Shown here in pieces: positions 51,453 through 59,521 of a DNA stretch of 64,000 nt. The notes beneath the pieces are model-generated. The model was not told where the DNA came from and did not search any database. It saw nothing but the letters and a program-made list of their open reading frames with translations. The translations under genes and the position numbers were made by a program. The DNA comes from Nitrospiraceae bacterium. Its GTDB lineage: Bacteria > Nitrospirota > Nitrospiria > Nitrospirales > Nitrospiraceae. Each line of letters opens with the position of its first letter. The first letter of the stretch is position 1. The stretch lies in NCBI GenBank assembly GCA_013140715.1, contig JABFSG010000005.1, forward strand, positions 1 to 64,000. The letters are read 5' to 3'.

Positions 51453-52040
51453 ATGAAGCCAACGCCAAGAGTGTTGCCACGCAGCTATTTCAACCGCCCC
51501 ACGCTTACAGTGGCGCGGTCGCTTGTGGGTAAATATCTCATCCGTTGCATCGATGGCAGAGAGATAGCGGGAAAGATCGTTGAGGTGGAGGCCTATGTTG
51601 GGTCGGAGGATAGGGCCTGTCATGCTTCGAAAGGGAGAACGAAGCGGACTGGGGTGATGTTTGGCCCAGCAGGAGTCGCCTACGTCTATCTTATCTATGG
51701 GATGTACCATTGCCTGAACGTGGTGACCGAGCGGGAGGAGTTTCCTGCAGCCGTCTTGATCAGGGCCATTGAAATCGATGGGGAGTTGATCGATGGACCG
51801 GGGCGACTCTGTCGTACGTTGCAGATCGATCGCGCCTTCAACCGTGTCGATCTCACGACCGGAGAGTTTCTCTGGTTCGAGGATCGAGAGGCAGCGATGA
51901 AGAGAGGGGATGTGGGGACTCACCACAGAATCGGTGTCGACTATGCAGGCCAGTGGGCCAAGAAGCCTTGGCGATTCCGACTACGAACGGCTGTTCCTTC
52001 TCGGACGAGGCGCACCAAAAAACAGGGGGGTACCGGATAG
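51453..52040 (+). CDS. 3-methyladenine DNA glycosylase, MPG/AAG family
   Basis: 195 aa, the family's usual length. PRSYFNRPTLTVARSLVGKY, IVEVEAYVGSEDRACHASKG, MFGPAGVAYVYLIYGMYHCL and GPGRLCRTLQID are the standard blocks, with the catalytic Glu in EVEAYVG. It removes alkylated and deaminated purines. The last codons (about 52013-52040) overlap the terminator of the convergent downstream gene. Confidence 0.95.
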   Translation: MKPTPRVLPRSYFNRPTLTVARSLVGKYLIRCIDGREIAGKIVEVEAYVGSEDRACHASKGRTKRTGVMFGPAGVAYVYLIYGMYHCLNVVTEREEFPAAVLIRAIEIDGELIDGPGRLCRTLQIDRAFNRVDLTTGEFLWFEDREAAMKRGDVGTHHRIGVDYAGQWAKKPWRFRLRTAVPSRTRRTKKQGGTG

Positions 52041-52053
52041 GTCCGGTACCCCC
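52015..52053 (-). terminator. Intrinsic terminator of the minus-strand gene at 52079, inside the glycosylase gene end
   Basis: The stem GGGGGTACCGGA (52026-52037) / TCCGGTACCCCC (52042-52053) is a perfect 12 bp with a 4-nt loop. Read on the minus strand it is followed by TGTTTTTT. It therefore terminates the gene at 52444-52079, and its stem and U-tract overlap the last codons of the glycosylase gene. Confidence 0.88.
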
Positions 52054-52078
52054 TGCCGTATCCCGATAATGGGCTCGA

Positions 52079-52444
52079 CTATTCGATCTTCCGATCCCCT
52101 GCGATCTTTGTGGCGGAGGTAACCGGAGGAGCGATCTTGATCTGTGGCCCCTGCACGGTCGGAAGCTGGCCCGCTCCCTGGCCTTTGGTAATCCGCTCAT
52201 TGTCTGCCTTCATGAGGCTTTGCTGGGCATTCTTCACGGAGTCGGCTGACTTCTGCAGAGAGTTCTCGCCGCGCGCGTCCGATTGACCGGGATCGTTAGC
52301 GGTCGGCTGGCCCGTCACGGGGCTTCCACTGTTTTTCATCGGGTAGCCTTCATGCTTGGGGAGAAGCGATGGATTCGCCGAGGCCATCGACAGCGCAAAG
52401 AAAACACCGGAGACGGTTGCAACAGCGCCGATTATGAGCTTCAT
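52079..52444 (-). CDS. Small exported protein of unknown function
   Basis: 121 aa with AAGGAG before the ATG. The signal peptide is LIIGAVATVSGVFFALSMAS. The mature part is hydrophilic and Ser/Gln/Pro-rich with no Cys (GENSLQKSADSVKNAQQSLM). It is probably disordered and periplasmic. I do not recognise the family. It is well expressed if the strong terminator and ribosome binding site are a guide. Confidence 0.7.
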   Translation of the reverse strand: MKLIIGAVATVSGVFFALSMASANPSLLPKHEGYPMKNSGSPVTGQPTANDPGQSDARGENSLQKSADSVKNAQQSLMKADNERITKGQGAGQLPTVQGPQIKIAPPVTSATKIAGDRKIE

Positions 52445-52555
52445 GTGCTACTCCTTTAAATAAATGGTGGCTGGATACAATAGTTTTTCAAGTATTCGAT
52501 CGAATCAAGTGTCTCGAATCATAGCCAGGAGGAGGGTGCTTCTGTCAAGGGGGAA

Positions 52556-52790
52556 GGGGGAGTGGCCAGGTGCCCTTCTTGCTCGCAGAACGCGCACGCT
52601 CAGAAGGTGCTCGTTCGATGCGCGCAGTGAAGGGCAACCTCGGCCACTCCCCTTGGGGGCGAAGTGGGGGAAAATGACAAGAAGGGAAGGTACGGCCTGT
52701 TGAGGCTCCTGTGCTCGCGCAACGCGCGGCCTCAGAAGGCCCTCGTTGGACGCGCGCAGTGAAGGGCAACCGGTCTAACCGTCGTTGCGC
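52556..52790. repeat. Family C palindromes (two copies)
   Basis: Copy one, 52556-52652, is the clearest in the window: arms GGGGAGTGGCCAGGTGCCCT / AAGGGCAACCTCGGCCACTC around CTCGCAGAACGCGCACG and TTCGATGCGCGCAGTG. Copy two (about 52688-52790) has the GCAACGCGCGGCC / GGACGCGCGCAGT core. Confidence 0.85.
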
Positions 52791-52872
52791 TGCTTCTCCG
52801 CTGTGAAATTCAAGGGGTTGCTGCAGTGACAAAAGCTTCAGCCGTTGGCCTTCAGATCCTTGTCTGTTTCGT

Positions 52873-53736
52873 TCATGGCTTCAATAGCGGGGCGGGTTTC
52901 TGCTTTGGGCTGTCTTGCCCGGGGTTCAGGCTGTCGAGTTGTTTTTTCATGGATTCCAATTCCTGCTTGAGGGTGTCCACCTCCTGAGCCAAGGTCTCTG
53001 TGGAGCGAGCCTCGGCCGCGCGATGTGCCTGGTCCAGTAGCTGATAGTCGACGACGACAAACCTGTCAGTCGACTGTTCCATTGTCGGCGGATTCGAGGC
53101 ATCGGCGTTGAGAGCGGCTTTCGGAGTGAACCGCAGCGCAAAATACTTGAGGCCTGAATAATCGAATGGTTCCTGCGATCGGTAGGCGATATCGCCCTTG
53201 ACCAGGTTCGTCCGCATCGGGTTGTAGCGATATTGGGAGAGGATCACATACAGCTGTCGGCCATGGGCGTAGAGAGAACCGGCGGTAGTTTCCGTGGCCG
53301 GTGATTGAAATCTATTCGAACCTTCGTACGTGGTCTGGACTCGATACGCGATAGCCTCATCAGGCGCAGCCATACGTAAGCCCTCTGCAAGCAGTGGCGC
53401 GAGAAACTTGATCTGATCTTCCGTGAAGACTGGGGCGGGAAATAGCTGCCATGCAAAGCCCGCGACCGTACGACGGGGTCCAAGACGTTCGTCATGAATC
53501 TTGAGGCCTGTCAATAGCTGGGCGAGCAGGGCTGGTTCCAGGTTGATGGGATGAGTAGCACGAACCGAGCGATCGGACATCGTCTGAAAGGACACAGTCC
53601 CACGCTGGTCCTCAAAGAGGATTTTTCCAGTCGGAGCGGTTGTGCTGCAGGCGGCGCCAGCCAGGCATAGCAGGGACAGCAGAAGTAAACGACCGTAGGA
53701 CGGTTTCCCTTTTTGATATGTTGGTGAAGGAATCAT
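52873..53736 (-). CDS. Lipoprotein of unknown function with a C-terminal coiled coil
   Basis: 287 aa; I chose the ATG complementary to 53734-53736 because it begins a lipoprotein signal (LLLLSLLCLAGAAC), and the frame up to 54030 is repeat sequence. Residues about 35-230 form a beta/alpha domain (FEDQRGTVSFQTMSDRSV, TEDQIKFLAPLLAEGL, AYRVQTTYEGSN). A C-terminal coiled coil follows (EARSTETLAQEVDTLKQELE) with a Pro-rich tail. The family is not recognised. It is likely an envelope protein whose partner binds the coiled coil. Confidence 0.7.
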   Translation of the reverse strand: MIPSPTYQKGKPSYGRLLLLSLLCLAGAACSTTAPTGKILFEDQRGTVSFQTMSDRSVRATHPINLEPALLAQLLTGLKIHDERLGPRRTVAGFAWQLFPAPVFTEDQIKFLAPLLAEGLRMAAPDEAIAYRVQTTYEGSNRFQSPATETTAGSLYAHGRQLYVILSQYRYNPMRTNLVKGDIAYRSQEPFDYSGLKYFALRFTPKAALNADASNPPTMEQSTDRFVVVDYQLLDQAHRAAEARSTETLAQEVDTLKQELESMKKQLDSLNPGQDSPKQKPAPLLKP

Positions 53737-53774
53737 CGGTGTGAGTGATTTTAACACAGACGATCGCTCCATCC

Positions 53775-54115
53775 CAGAAGGGTGGGAAGGGAGTAGCCGG
53801 ATCATCCTTCTTGCTTGCCGAGGCCGCACGATCAGAAGGATGCGAGGGAGCAGGCAATCATCCCTCTTGCTCGCAGAACGGAGGAGGGGATGGGGCCTGA
53901 TGATCTTCCGTGCTCGCGCAACGCGCGGCCTCCGAAGGTGTGGCGCAAGGGCATGAGGAGCTTTCTTTGCTCCCGGAGCGCGCGCCCTCAGAAGGGCCTC
54001 GCTCGACGGCCGCAGGCAAAAGCTCCTCACGCCCTTGCTTAGCTGGGTATTGAAATGCGGATAAGAACGCGAATGGACGCGCGCAGTGGAAGATCAATCA
54101 AGCTTGATCACCGGA
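53775..54115. repeat. Family C palindromes, nested cluster
   Basis: At least three cores in succession (CTTGCTCGCAGAACGGAGG; GTGCTCGCGCAACGCGCGGC; GCTCCCGGAGCGCGCGCCCT) with facing GGACGCGCGCAGTGG. The nesting suggests repeated insertion into older copies. 54116-54374 is the leader of the PII-like gene. Confidence 0.75.
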
Positions 54116-54374
54116 TAGAGAACGAGCGAGCCCTGAAAGATCATTTATAACCTCGCTCAATGGGCGCAGTGGCTTCAACACACCTATTTATTTTCCAACA
54201 TTTGTTTTGAACCGCCTCGGATTTCGAAGATGGTTTCTTCCAGAAACGTCCCCATTGCCCGCTTCGAAAACCTCCCTCAGAAATTGTAGGAAATAGGGGT
54301 CGATTTTCCGAATGATTTGAATTATCCTCTGGTCTGTTTGAAACAAATAAGTTAGGAGAAGGGAGGTTTCGTAT

Positions 54375-54674
54375 ATGAAAATGCTATTCATTGTGGCTCG
54401 GGACTCAATGTTAAGTGAGTTGGAAGAGCTTTTACGAGACAATGGCATTAGTGCGTACACCATAATTAACAACGTAAAGGGTCAGGGTCTCACTGGTAAA
54501 CTGTATGGGACCTTCCTCCATCCTGACATCAATTCCATCATTTTTTCGGCTCTCCCATCTGATCAAGCAGAGAGAGCCGTCAACGCCCTTACGGCGCTTC
54601 ACAAAAATTTGGCTACCCAGGGGCAACCGGTCCCCCTCAAGGTGTTTACCTTGCCTTGTGAAGAACACGTGTAG
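54375..54674 (+). CDS. PII-like (GlnB superfamily) small protein
   Basis: 99 aa; GGGAGG lies 8 nt before the ATG. The pattern MKMLFIVARDSMLSELEELL, then ISAYTIINNVKGQGLTGKLY and IIFSALPSDQAERAVNALTA, is a ferredoxin-like alpha/beta fold with a PII-type order, but the T-loop is short and no uridylylation Tyr is present in the canonical place. The C-terminal FTLPCEEHV has a Cys. PII-like proteins sense nucleotides or metals. Ligand and partner are unknown, and no amt or transporter gene is adjacent. Confidence 0.6.
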   Translation: MKMLFIVARDSMLSELEELLRDNGISAYTIINNVKGQGLTGKLYGTFLHPDINSIIFSALPSDQAERAVNALTALHKNLATQGQPVPLKVFTLPCEEHV

Positions 54675-54895
54675 GGCTGCTCTTCCTCGCTCAATGTCGG
54701 CATTAGGTGTTTTCCAAAAACAGTTGCTTTGACCTCTTGTAGATTTCAATCTTTCAACCCAAGAAGATCTATCGGATATCAGCTTCTGATTTGGCACCTT
54801 TGGGGACTATAGGTTTCCTAAACCGCAGGTCGTTCGGCAGGTAGCTCTAGTCTAACTCCCTAACTTCAAAACTCGGGTGGGGCATCCTGTAATAA

Positions 54896-55022
54896 GGGAT
54901 GGGGTCATTGCTTGACTTTGCACCTCCATCTGCCTCCGTTCACACGGAGATTGAATCAGCTCCTTGTACATGGAGTAGCAACAAGCCATGGCTCAGTGCA
55001 CAGTCAAGCAATGCCCCCATCT
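54896..55022. repeat. Inverted repeat GGATGGGGTCATTGCTTGAC
   Basis: Left arm GGGTCATTGCTTGACTTTGC, right arm GTGCACAGTCAAGCAATGCC, 70 nt apart. 54675-55281 carries this and the following hairpins but no gene. Confidence 0.75.
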
Positions 55023-55097
55023 CTTCATACATGTCCTTCATCGAGGGCCAGCTGGTGTCCGCAGTCCGCTGGACGGGATGTGAGCCCATTCAATGAG

Positions 55098-55127
55098 GGG
55101 ATGTTATGCGAATCCGCATAACATCCC
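55098..55127. repeat. Perfect 13-bp hairpin upstream of the HNH gene
   Basis: GGGATGTTATGCG / CGCATAACATCCC with loop AATC. A smaller GCCTAA...TTAGGC dyad lies at about 55248-55265, 17 nt before the HNH start. Confidence 0.85.
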
Positions 55128-55281
55128 GTGATAAATCGCCCTGCAGTCGCAACTCATTGAACCGGCAATGGTTATGGCGTATTGTTCACGAAGATTAGTG
55201 GCGTGTTATACGGATAAAAATTGGCAGATTCGCTCTTATGCGGAACCGCCTAAACATTGTTAGGCGCACCAGGGTTTCAGA

Positions 55282-56076
55282 ATGCGAATCGTCAAACTGA
55301 GCGACGCGGAGACGGGGTTCGGCACCCTCGATGGCGTGAGACGCTTCTTCCTCGAGGAGCTCCGCCACCGCATGCCTCCAGGCAAATTCCAGGTCACACC
55401 GGGACGCATCGCGCAAGATGGATTGAGCCCGGGCGAACTCCTACTCTTCACGTACCGAGCCCGCATAGTGTTCACCGCGCGTGCAGGGAGTGGCCTTGAG
55501 CCCAGTCACGGCGACGAGTCTCAGAAATATCCACACTATTTCTTGGTAAATCTCGCCACGTTACGTGAGGCCGACGAGGATTTTCACGATGTCGAACGAT
55601 GGTACATAGAGGCAACCGGCGCTGACGTCCACCTGGTTCAGAGCCAAGGCTGGAGCAGGCTACCGGATTCCATTCATACCAACCAGCTCTGGGAGCGGTT
55701 GCGCGATGCGACCGCATTCAAGCTCCCGGAGGAAGTCATCGATCAGGCCGGCCTGATTGAAGGAGCGACTCGCACAATTTCGATAAATTCGTATGAGCGA
55801 AATCCGGAGGCCCGTCAACGTTGCATCGAGCATTACGGCCCAAGTTGTTCGGTCTGTGGCCTGAATTTCGCTGCGGTGTACGGAGCAGTGGCCGAAGGCT
55901 TTATTCATGTCCACCACCTCCGCTCATTAGCTGATATCAGGGCTGAGTACGTTGTCGATCCGGTGAAGGACTTGCGGCCGGTTTGTCCCAACTGTCATGC
56001 GGTGCTACACCGTCGCGTCCCGCAGTACGCCATTGAGGAAGTGAGAGATTTGTTGCGGCGTCGGAGTGGCGTGTAA
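55282..56076 (+). CDS. HNH endonuclease (McrA-like)
   Basis: 264 aa. The N-terminal part (about 1-150) is a beta-rich domain with HYFLVNLATLREADEDFHDV. The C-terminal HNH domain has EARQRCIEHYGPSCSVCGLN, IHVHHLRSLADI and DLRPVCPNCHAVLHRR, with both zinc CxxC pairs and the HH-N-H residues in place. The plan matches putative modified-base-dependent restriction enzymes, so a defence role is likely though unproven. It is flanked by GC-rich hairpins (about 55098-55265 and 56087-56150), and its surroundings are non-coding, consistent with acquisition as a cassette. Confidence 0.8.
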   Translation: MRIVKLSDAETGFGTLDGVRRFFLEELRHRMPPGKFQVTPGRIAQDGLSPGELLLFTYRARIVFTARAGSGLEPSHGDESQKYPHYFLVNLATLREADEDFHDVERWYIEATGADVHLVQSQGWSRLPDSIHTNQLWERLRDATAFKLPEEVIDQAGLIEGATRTISINSYERNPEARQRCIEHYGPSCSVCGLNFAAVYGAVAEGFIHVHHLRSLADIRAEYVVDPVKDLRPVCPNCHAVLHRRVPQYAIEEVRDLLRRRSGV

Positions 56077-56167
56077 CACCGGCTGCACCCGACGGCGGCG
56101 CGTGATCATGTGCCGCCGCGGGTAAGCCGGAAGCGTTTTGCCGTCAAGTCCGCGAAGGAGGAACTAG

Positions 56168-56431
56168 ATGGGCACTTGGGACAAGATCAGCGGGAAAACC
56201 GTGGAGGACAAAGTAACGGAGTATAGCGAGGTCTACGGCGAGGTGCTCCTTGGATTGCACCGGGACTTAGAGCGGCAGAATCGCTTCCTCCAAGAGGGCA
56301 AAAAGCGTCGCTCCTTCGTCGCTCTACTATTTGCGCGCGACGGGGACTGCCACCCTTCTACTTGGTGGCTGTCCCCGTCCCCTCGCCCGGCAAGGCCAGG
56401 GCCAGTCCCCTTCTGTACGTTGAGCCTCTAA
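56168..56431 (+). CDS. Short, probably truncated gene of unknown function
   Basis: GGAGG lies 7-10 nt before the ATG. The first 50 or so residues are a coherent helical sequence (GTWDKISGKTVEDKVTEYSE, then LGLHRDLERQNRFLQEGKKR). After that, the frame enters a hairpin (GACGGGGACTGCCACC / GGTGGCTGTCCCCGTC) at about 56339-56382 and a family B fragment (about 56415-56472), which would make the rest spurious. The original 3' end was probably lost to repeat insertion. No homology is recognised. Confidence 0.45.
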   Translation: MGTWDKISGKTVEDKVTEYSEVYGEVLLGLHRDLERQNRFLQEGKKRRSFVALLFARDGDCHPSTWWLSPSPRPARPGPVPFCTLSL

Positions 56432-56472
56432 GCGATGCGAGAACGCCGCTGGCGGACTTTGTCAACAGCCTG
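56415..56472. repeat. Family B element fragment
   Basis: TACGTTGAGCCTCTAAGCGA, then GCTGGCGGACTTTGTCAAC; this is about half an element in reverse. A family A single arm is at 56572-56605 (AACCAAATAAACAAGACAAA). Confidence 0.8.
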
Positions 56473-56623
56473 GTCCAACAACCATCGGAACTGGCGGCTT
56501 TGCCTCGGATACATAGCGATGCGGGCTAGATGATGGTTCGCACGGGCGACGCGAGTCCGGCCTGTCCGGCTCAACCAAATAAACAAGACAAACCAAACAA
56601 ACCACTGAAACTGGATTTCAGCT

Positions 56624-58429
56624 CTAGCGGCGTGAGGGAGGCCGGCGTCCACGGCCACGGTAGGACGGGCCATGGCTGAGGCCTGGGAGGCGGATGGTAA
56701 CGGTGGTGCCTTCATCTGGCGCGCTGCCGATGGCGATCGAGCCGCCATGTTCTTCAACGATTTTTTTGACCGTGGCGAGGCCCAAACCGATCCCGGTCCG
56801 CTTCGTGGTGAAAAACGGCTCAAAGACCTTATCGACGATTTCTGCTGGGATAGGCGCTCCGTCGTTCTTGATGAGGATCTGGTCTTCTACTCCACGCCCC
56901 GCTCGATGTTGCGTGACCTGAATGTGGAGATGCCCGCCCGGGCTCATCGCTTCGCTCGCGTTTCTGAAGATACTGAGAAATACTTGCTGGAGTTTGGCTT
57001 CGTCGCCGCGAACCGGAGCGATGACGGTCGCATAGTCCTTGGTCACCTGTATTCTGGTGACTTCGAGGTCGGTTGCGACAACGGTGAGAGCGCTTTCGAT
57101 CACTTCGGGGATGCGGAGGAGCCGCCGAGTCAGTTTGAGCGGTTTGGCAAAGTCCAGAATCTCGTTCAGGATGGCTTCGATACGGATCAGATTGCGCATG
57201 GCGTTCTCGACGCGCGTCTGCGGGTCGAAATCGAGGATGCCTTCACCTGTGACTTCCTCCAGCTGGGCGCGGATCGAGGCGAGCGGTTCACGCACTTCCG
57301 TGGCTAAAAACATGCTGAACTCACCGATCGCGGCCTGCCTCTCTTGCTTTCTGATGATGGGTTCCGAGGGAGCAGGGGCTACGGCTGCTCCGGGGGCGCC
57401 GGATGGTCCGGCGGCTGAGGGTTGGCTGATCGGCGCCGGCGCTTGAAGAATATCCGCGATCTTCATGATTGTGGGCTCAAGCGTGCGGGCATCCGTCTGT
57501 TGGTAGCGTCCGGCTTCTTTCGACGCCAAGGTAATCGTTCCGCCGACTTGTCCTCGTACGAAGAACGGGACGACAAGCGAGGAGAGAATCCGGTCTTTGA
57601 ACAGATATTTGTGATCGAGGAACCGTCCCTGGGTGGAGGCGAGATCATGATCGACGCGAGGCTTCCGGTGGCGGACTGCCCATCCGGAGGCTGAGCTGTC
57701 GAGCGCCAGTCGGTGGCCCGGCTTCAGATCTTTCTTTCCATCCTTCTGTTCGCTCTTGAGATCTCCGGCCATTCCCAGGACTTCGACATTGCCTGCGAGC
57801 GGATCGTAATGGCAGGCCCAGATGCGATCGTAGGCCACGTATTGGTTGGCATCCGTCAAGACGGCGATAATTTTGTCCTGGAGTTCCGGTGTGAGCTGTG
57901 ACACTGGAGCCGGGTACATGTCTGCGGCAGTGGGTGCCGCAGGGACCGGCTCGTGCGCGACAAATGGCCGGCTGAGCAGGATATTCATATCGAACAGGTT
58001 TTCGCGATCCAGTGCTTTCGTGACCTCGTCGCTGGATTGCTCCATCAGGCTCTTCTCTTTTTTGGCGAAGGTGGCGCTTTCTTTTCGCCCGATGACGAGG
58101 AAACCGTATGTCTTGTTTCGATGGATGAGGGGAATGGCGAGCAACGACTTGGTGCCCGGCGTAATCAAACGGAGACGAATGGTGCGCCCGCTCTCCTGAT
58201 CGCTCGTGGGGGCTGTGGCAGCGACGGCGGGAACTGAAAGCGCCCGGAGGATGGCCTGTACATCGCGAGGAGTGAAGCCCCGCGCGACATGGCCGACGAG
58301 CGGGCCTTGGTCACAGTGGAATAGGGCGGCCAGGGCCGCGTCGACCGGCAGCTCGTTGAGGACAGACGTTAAGGTCCGTTGGAGCGACGTTTCGGGAACC
58401 GGCTTGCTGTGCTGAGCTGTGGTTGTCAT
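56624..58429 (-). CDS. GAF-containing histidine-kinase-like protein lacking the phospho-acceptor His
   Basis: 601 aa, soluble. An N-terminal GAF-like region (about 15-145) and a second GAF (about 175-330, SGWAVRHRKPRVDHDL, SSLVVPFFVRGQVGGTI) precede a DHp-like segment. In that segment the conserved H-E-x-R-N-P is FLATEVREPLASIR, with Thr377 (codon ACG at 57301-57299) where the phosphorylated His should be and Glu in place of Asn. The HATPase domain looks intact, with FRNASEAM (N box), VFEPFFTTKRTGIGLGLATV (F and G1 boxes) and EGTTVTIRLP. It may be a pseudokinase, or regulate another kinase. The next minus-strand gene upstream is the YvlD-like one; no response regulator is adjacent. Confidence 0.85.
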   Translation of the reverse strand: MTTTAQHSKPVPETSLQRTLTSVLNELPVDAALAALFHCDQGPLVGHVARGFTPRDVQAILRALSVPAVAATAPTSDQESGRTIRLRLITPGTKSLLAIPLIHRNKTYGFLVIGRKESATFAKKEKSLMEQSSDEVTKALDRENLFDMNILLSRPFVAHEPVPAAPTAADMYPAPVSQLTPELQDKIIAVLTDANQYVAYDRIWACHYDPLAGNVEVLGMAGDLKSEQKDGKKDLKPGHRLALDSSASGWAVRHRKPRVDHDLASTQGRFLDHKYLFKDRILSSLVVPFFVRGQVGGTITLASKEAGRYQQTDARTLEPTIMKIADILQAPAPISQPSAAGPSGAPGAAVAPAPSEPIIRKQERQAAIGEFSMFLATEVREPLASIRAQLEEVTGEGILDFDPQTRVENAMRNLIRIEAILNEILDFAKPLKLTRRLLRIPEVIESALTVVATDLEVTRIQVTKDYATVIAPVRGDEAKLQQVFLSIFRNASEAMSPGGHLHIQVTQHRAGRGVEDQILIKNDGAPIPAEIVDKVFEPFFTTKRTGIGLGLATVKKIVEEHGGSIAIGSAPDEGTTVTIRLPGLSHGPSYRGRGRRPPSRR

Positions 58430-58495
58430 TCGTGAGTTAGGCTAGCGAAGCGTGGGCATTGTAACAACGCAAGCTAGGCAATTCAATCAACATCC

Positions 58496-58576
58496 GGTTG
58501 GGTTGGTTTATTTTGTTTATCTGGTCAATCTTCTTCAACCAAACGAACGAGACAAACCAAATAAACCAACCCAACC
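58496..58576. repeat. Family A palindrome, copy 10
   Basis: Arms GGTTGGGTTGGTTTATTTTG and AACCAAATAAACCAACCC-like around TCTTCTTCAACC. It separates the pseudokinase-like gene from the YvlD-like gene. Confidence 0.92.
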
Positions 58577-58584
58577 ATCTTATA

Positions 58585-59043
58585 TTATTCGTCGGGATTG
58601 ATAATCCTGGGCGGACGTTGGGGGAGTGGGCGATGTTCGGTCCGGCGGTCGTCGGAGGTCCATAAATTGAGGATCATGGTGACCAGACTGATCACGACCG
58701 CACCGCCGACGGCAGGCCAGAACCCTACTACCGAGAATCCTGTCACCAGCCAGGCAGTGAGTTCCAGCAGGAGTGCGTTGACGACGATGAGAAAGAGCCC
58801 CAGCGAGACAACGATTAAGGGAAGGGTCAGTACGAAAAGAAGGGGGCGGACCAAGAGGTTGAGAATTGTGAGCACGAGGACTGCGGCGATTCCGGCGCCC
58901 AGGGAATCGACTCCCAGGCCCGGCACGATCATAACCGCCAGAAATACCGCGATGCCGGTGATGAGGACTCGAATGAAGGCCGTGCGAATCCCGCCGCTCA
59001 AGAAATGGTGCTTGATCTCTCCTGTGCCCTGAAGCGTCGGCAT
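58585..59043 (-). CDS. YvlD / phage-holin-4-like small membrane protein
   Basis: 152 aa from the ATG complementary to 59041-59043; longer frames are shadows. Three or four helices (VLITGIAVFLAVMIVPGLGV, VLVLTILNLLVRPLLFVLTL, LPLIVVSLGLFLIVVNALLL, FWPAVGGAVVISLVTMILNL) match the DUF360/YvlD-type membrane family, often mislabelled holin. It is not a phage gene here. The C-terminus is basic and soluble. The 8-nt gap to the gene upstream implies one transcript. Confidence 0.8.
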   Translation of the reverse strand: MPTLQGTGEIKHHFLSGGIRTAFIRVLITGIAVFLAVMIVPGLGVDSLGAGIAAVLVLTILNLLVRPLLFVLTLPLIVVSLGLFLIVVNALLLELTAWLVTGFSVVGFWPAVGGAVVISLVTMILNLWTSDDRRTEHRPLPQRPPRIINPDE

Positions 59044-59051
59044 GGAGCACC

Positions 59052-59432
59052 CTACTCGACTGGAGCCGGTTCTACGGAGGCCGGGATGCGCTTGCCCGTG
59101 GAAAAGTGGATTTCTGTGGCGACCAACAGGGGGTCGCCCTTCTTGGCGCCCTTCTTGTCGATCTTTGTGGCCATGATTATGACACGATCCCCCACTTCGG
59201 GCAGGCTGAAGCCTTTCGGATTGTGCCCATCCTTGAACCGGGTCTTCTTGTCGATCTGCAGATCCACCGGGCCCTTGTGTGTCTTGACTTCGATATGTTT
59301 CTCGTCGATGGCCACGACTATACCAAGCACATGTTGATCGGTGCTGGCGCCGGTGCCAGTGCCAGTGCCAGCGGCGAAGCTTGGCGTCGAAATGAAGAGA
59401 CATATGAGTGTTGTTATCAGGCCTAACCACAT
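59052..59432 (-). CDS. Small exported beta-barrel-like protein
   Basis: 126 aa from the ATG complementary to 59430-59432, with GGAG upstream. The signal peptide is MWLGLITTLICLFISTPSFA, followed by a GTGTGTGA linker. The folded part has HVLGIVVAIDEKHIEVKTHK and LPEVGDRVIIMATKIDKKGA, an OB-like beta barrel of the DUF5666 sort. Periplasmic. Function unknown; it is part of the isoprenoid run. Confidence 0.65.
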   Translation of the reverse strand: MWLGLITTLICLFISTPSFAAGTGTGTGASTDQHVLGIVVAIDEKHIEVKTHKGPVDLQIDKKTRFKDGHNPKGFSLPEVGDRVIIMATKIDKKGAKKGDPLLVATEIHFSTGKRIPASVEPAPVE

Positions 59433-59521
59433 AGTGGCTCCGGTCTCCCTATTTCGTCGTCGGTGCATGGGTCATGAACCACTCTGCACTATACAAAGTC
59501 TGTTGTCCGATTGCCAATGGG

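Noticed and set aside
52873..54030. A longer start for the lipoprotein at 54030
   Set aside because: The extra 98 residues are encoded by family C repeats and place the lipobox far inside the protein.
55230..55270. A bona fide integron attC site
   Set aside because: TTAGGC is present, but the paired R'' sequence and the usual inner spacer are not exact, and no integrase is in the window; kept only as a weak hint.
58585..59043. Phage holin
   Set aside because: Family naming is misleading; the gene lies in an isoprenoid run and no other phage gene is present.
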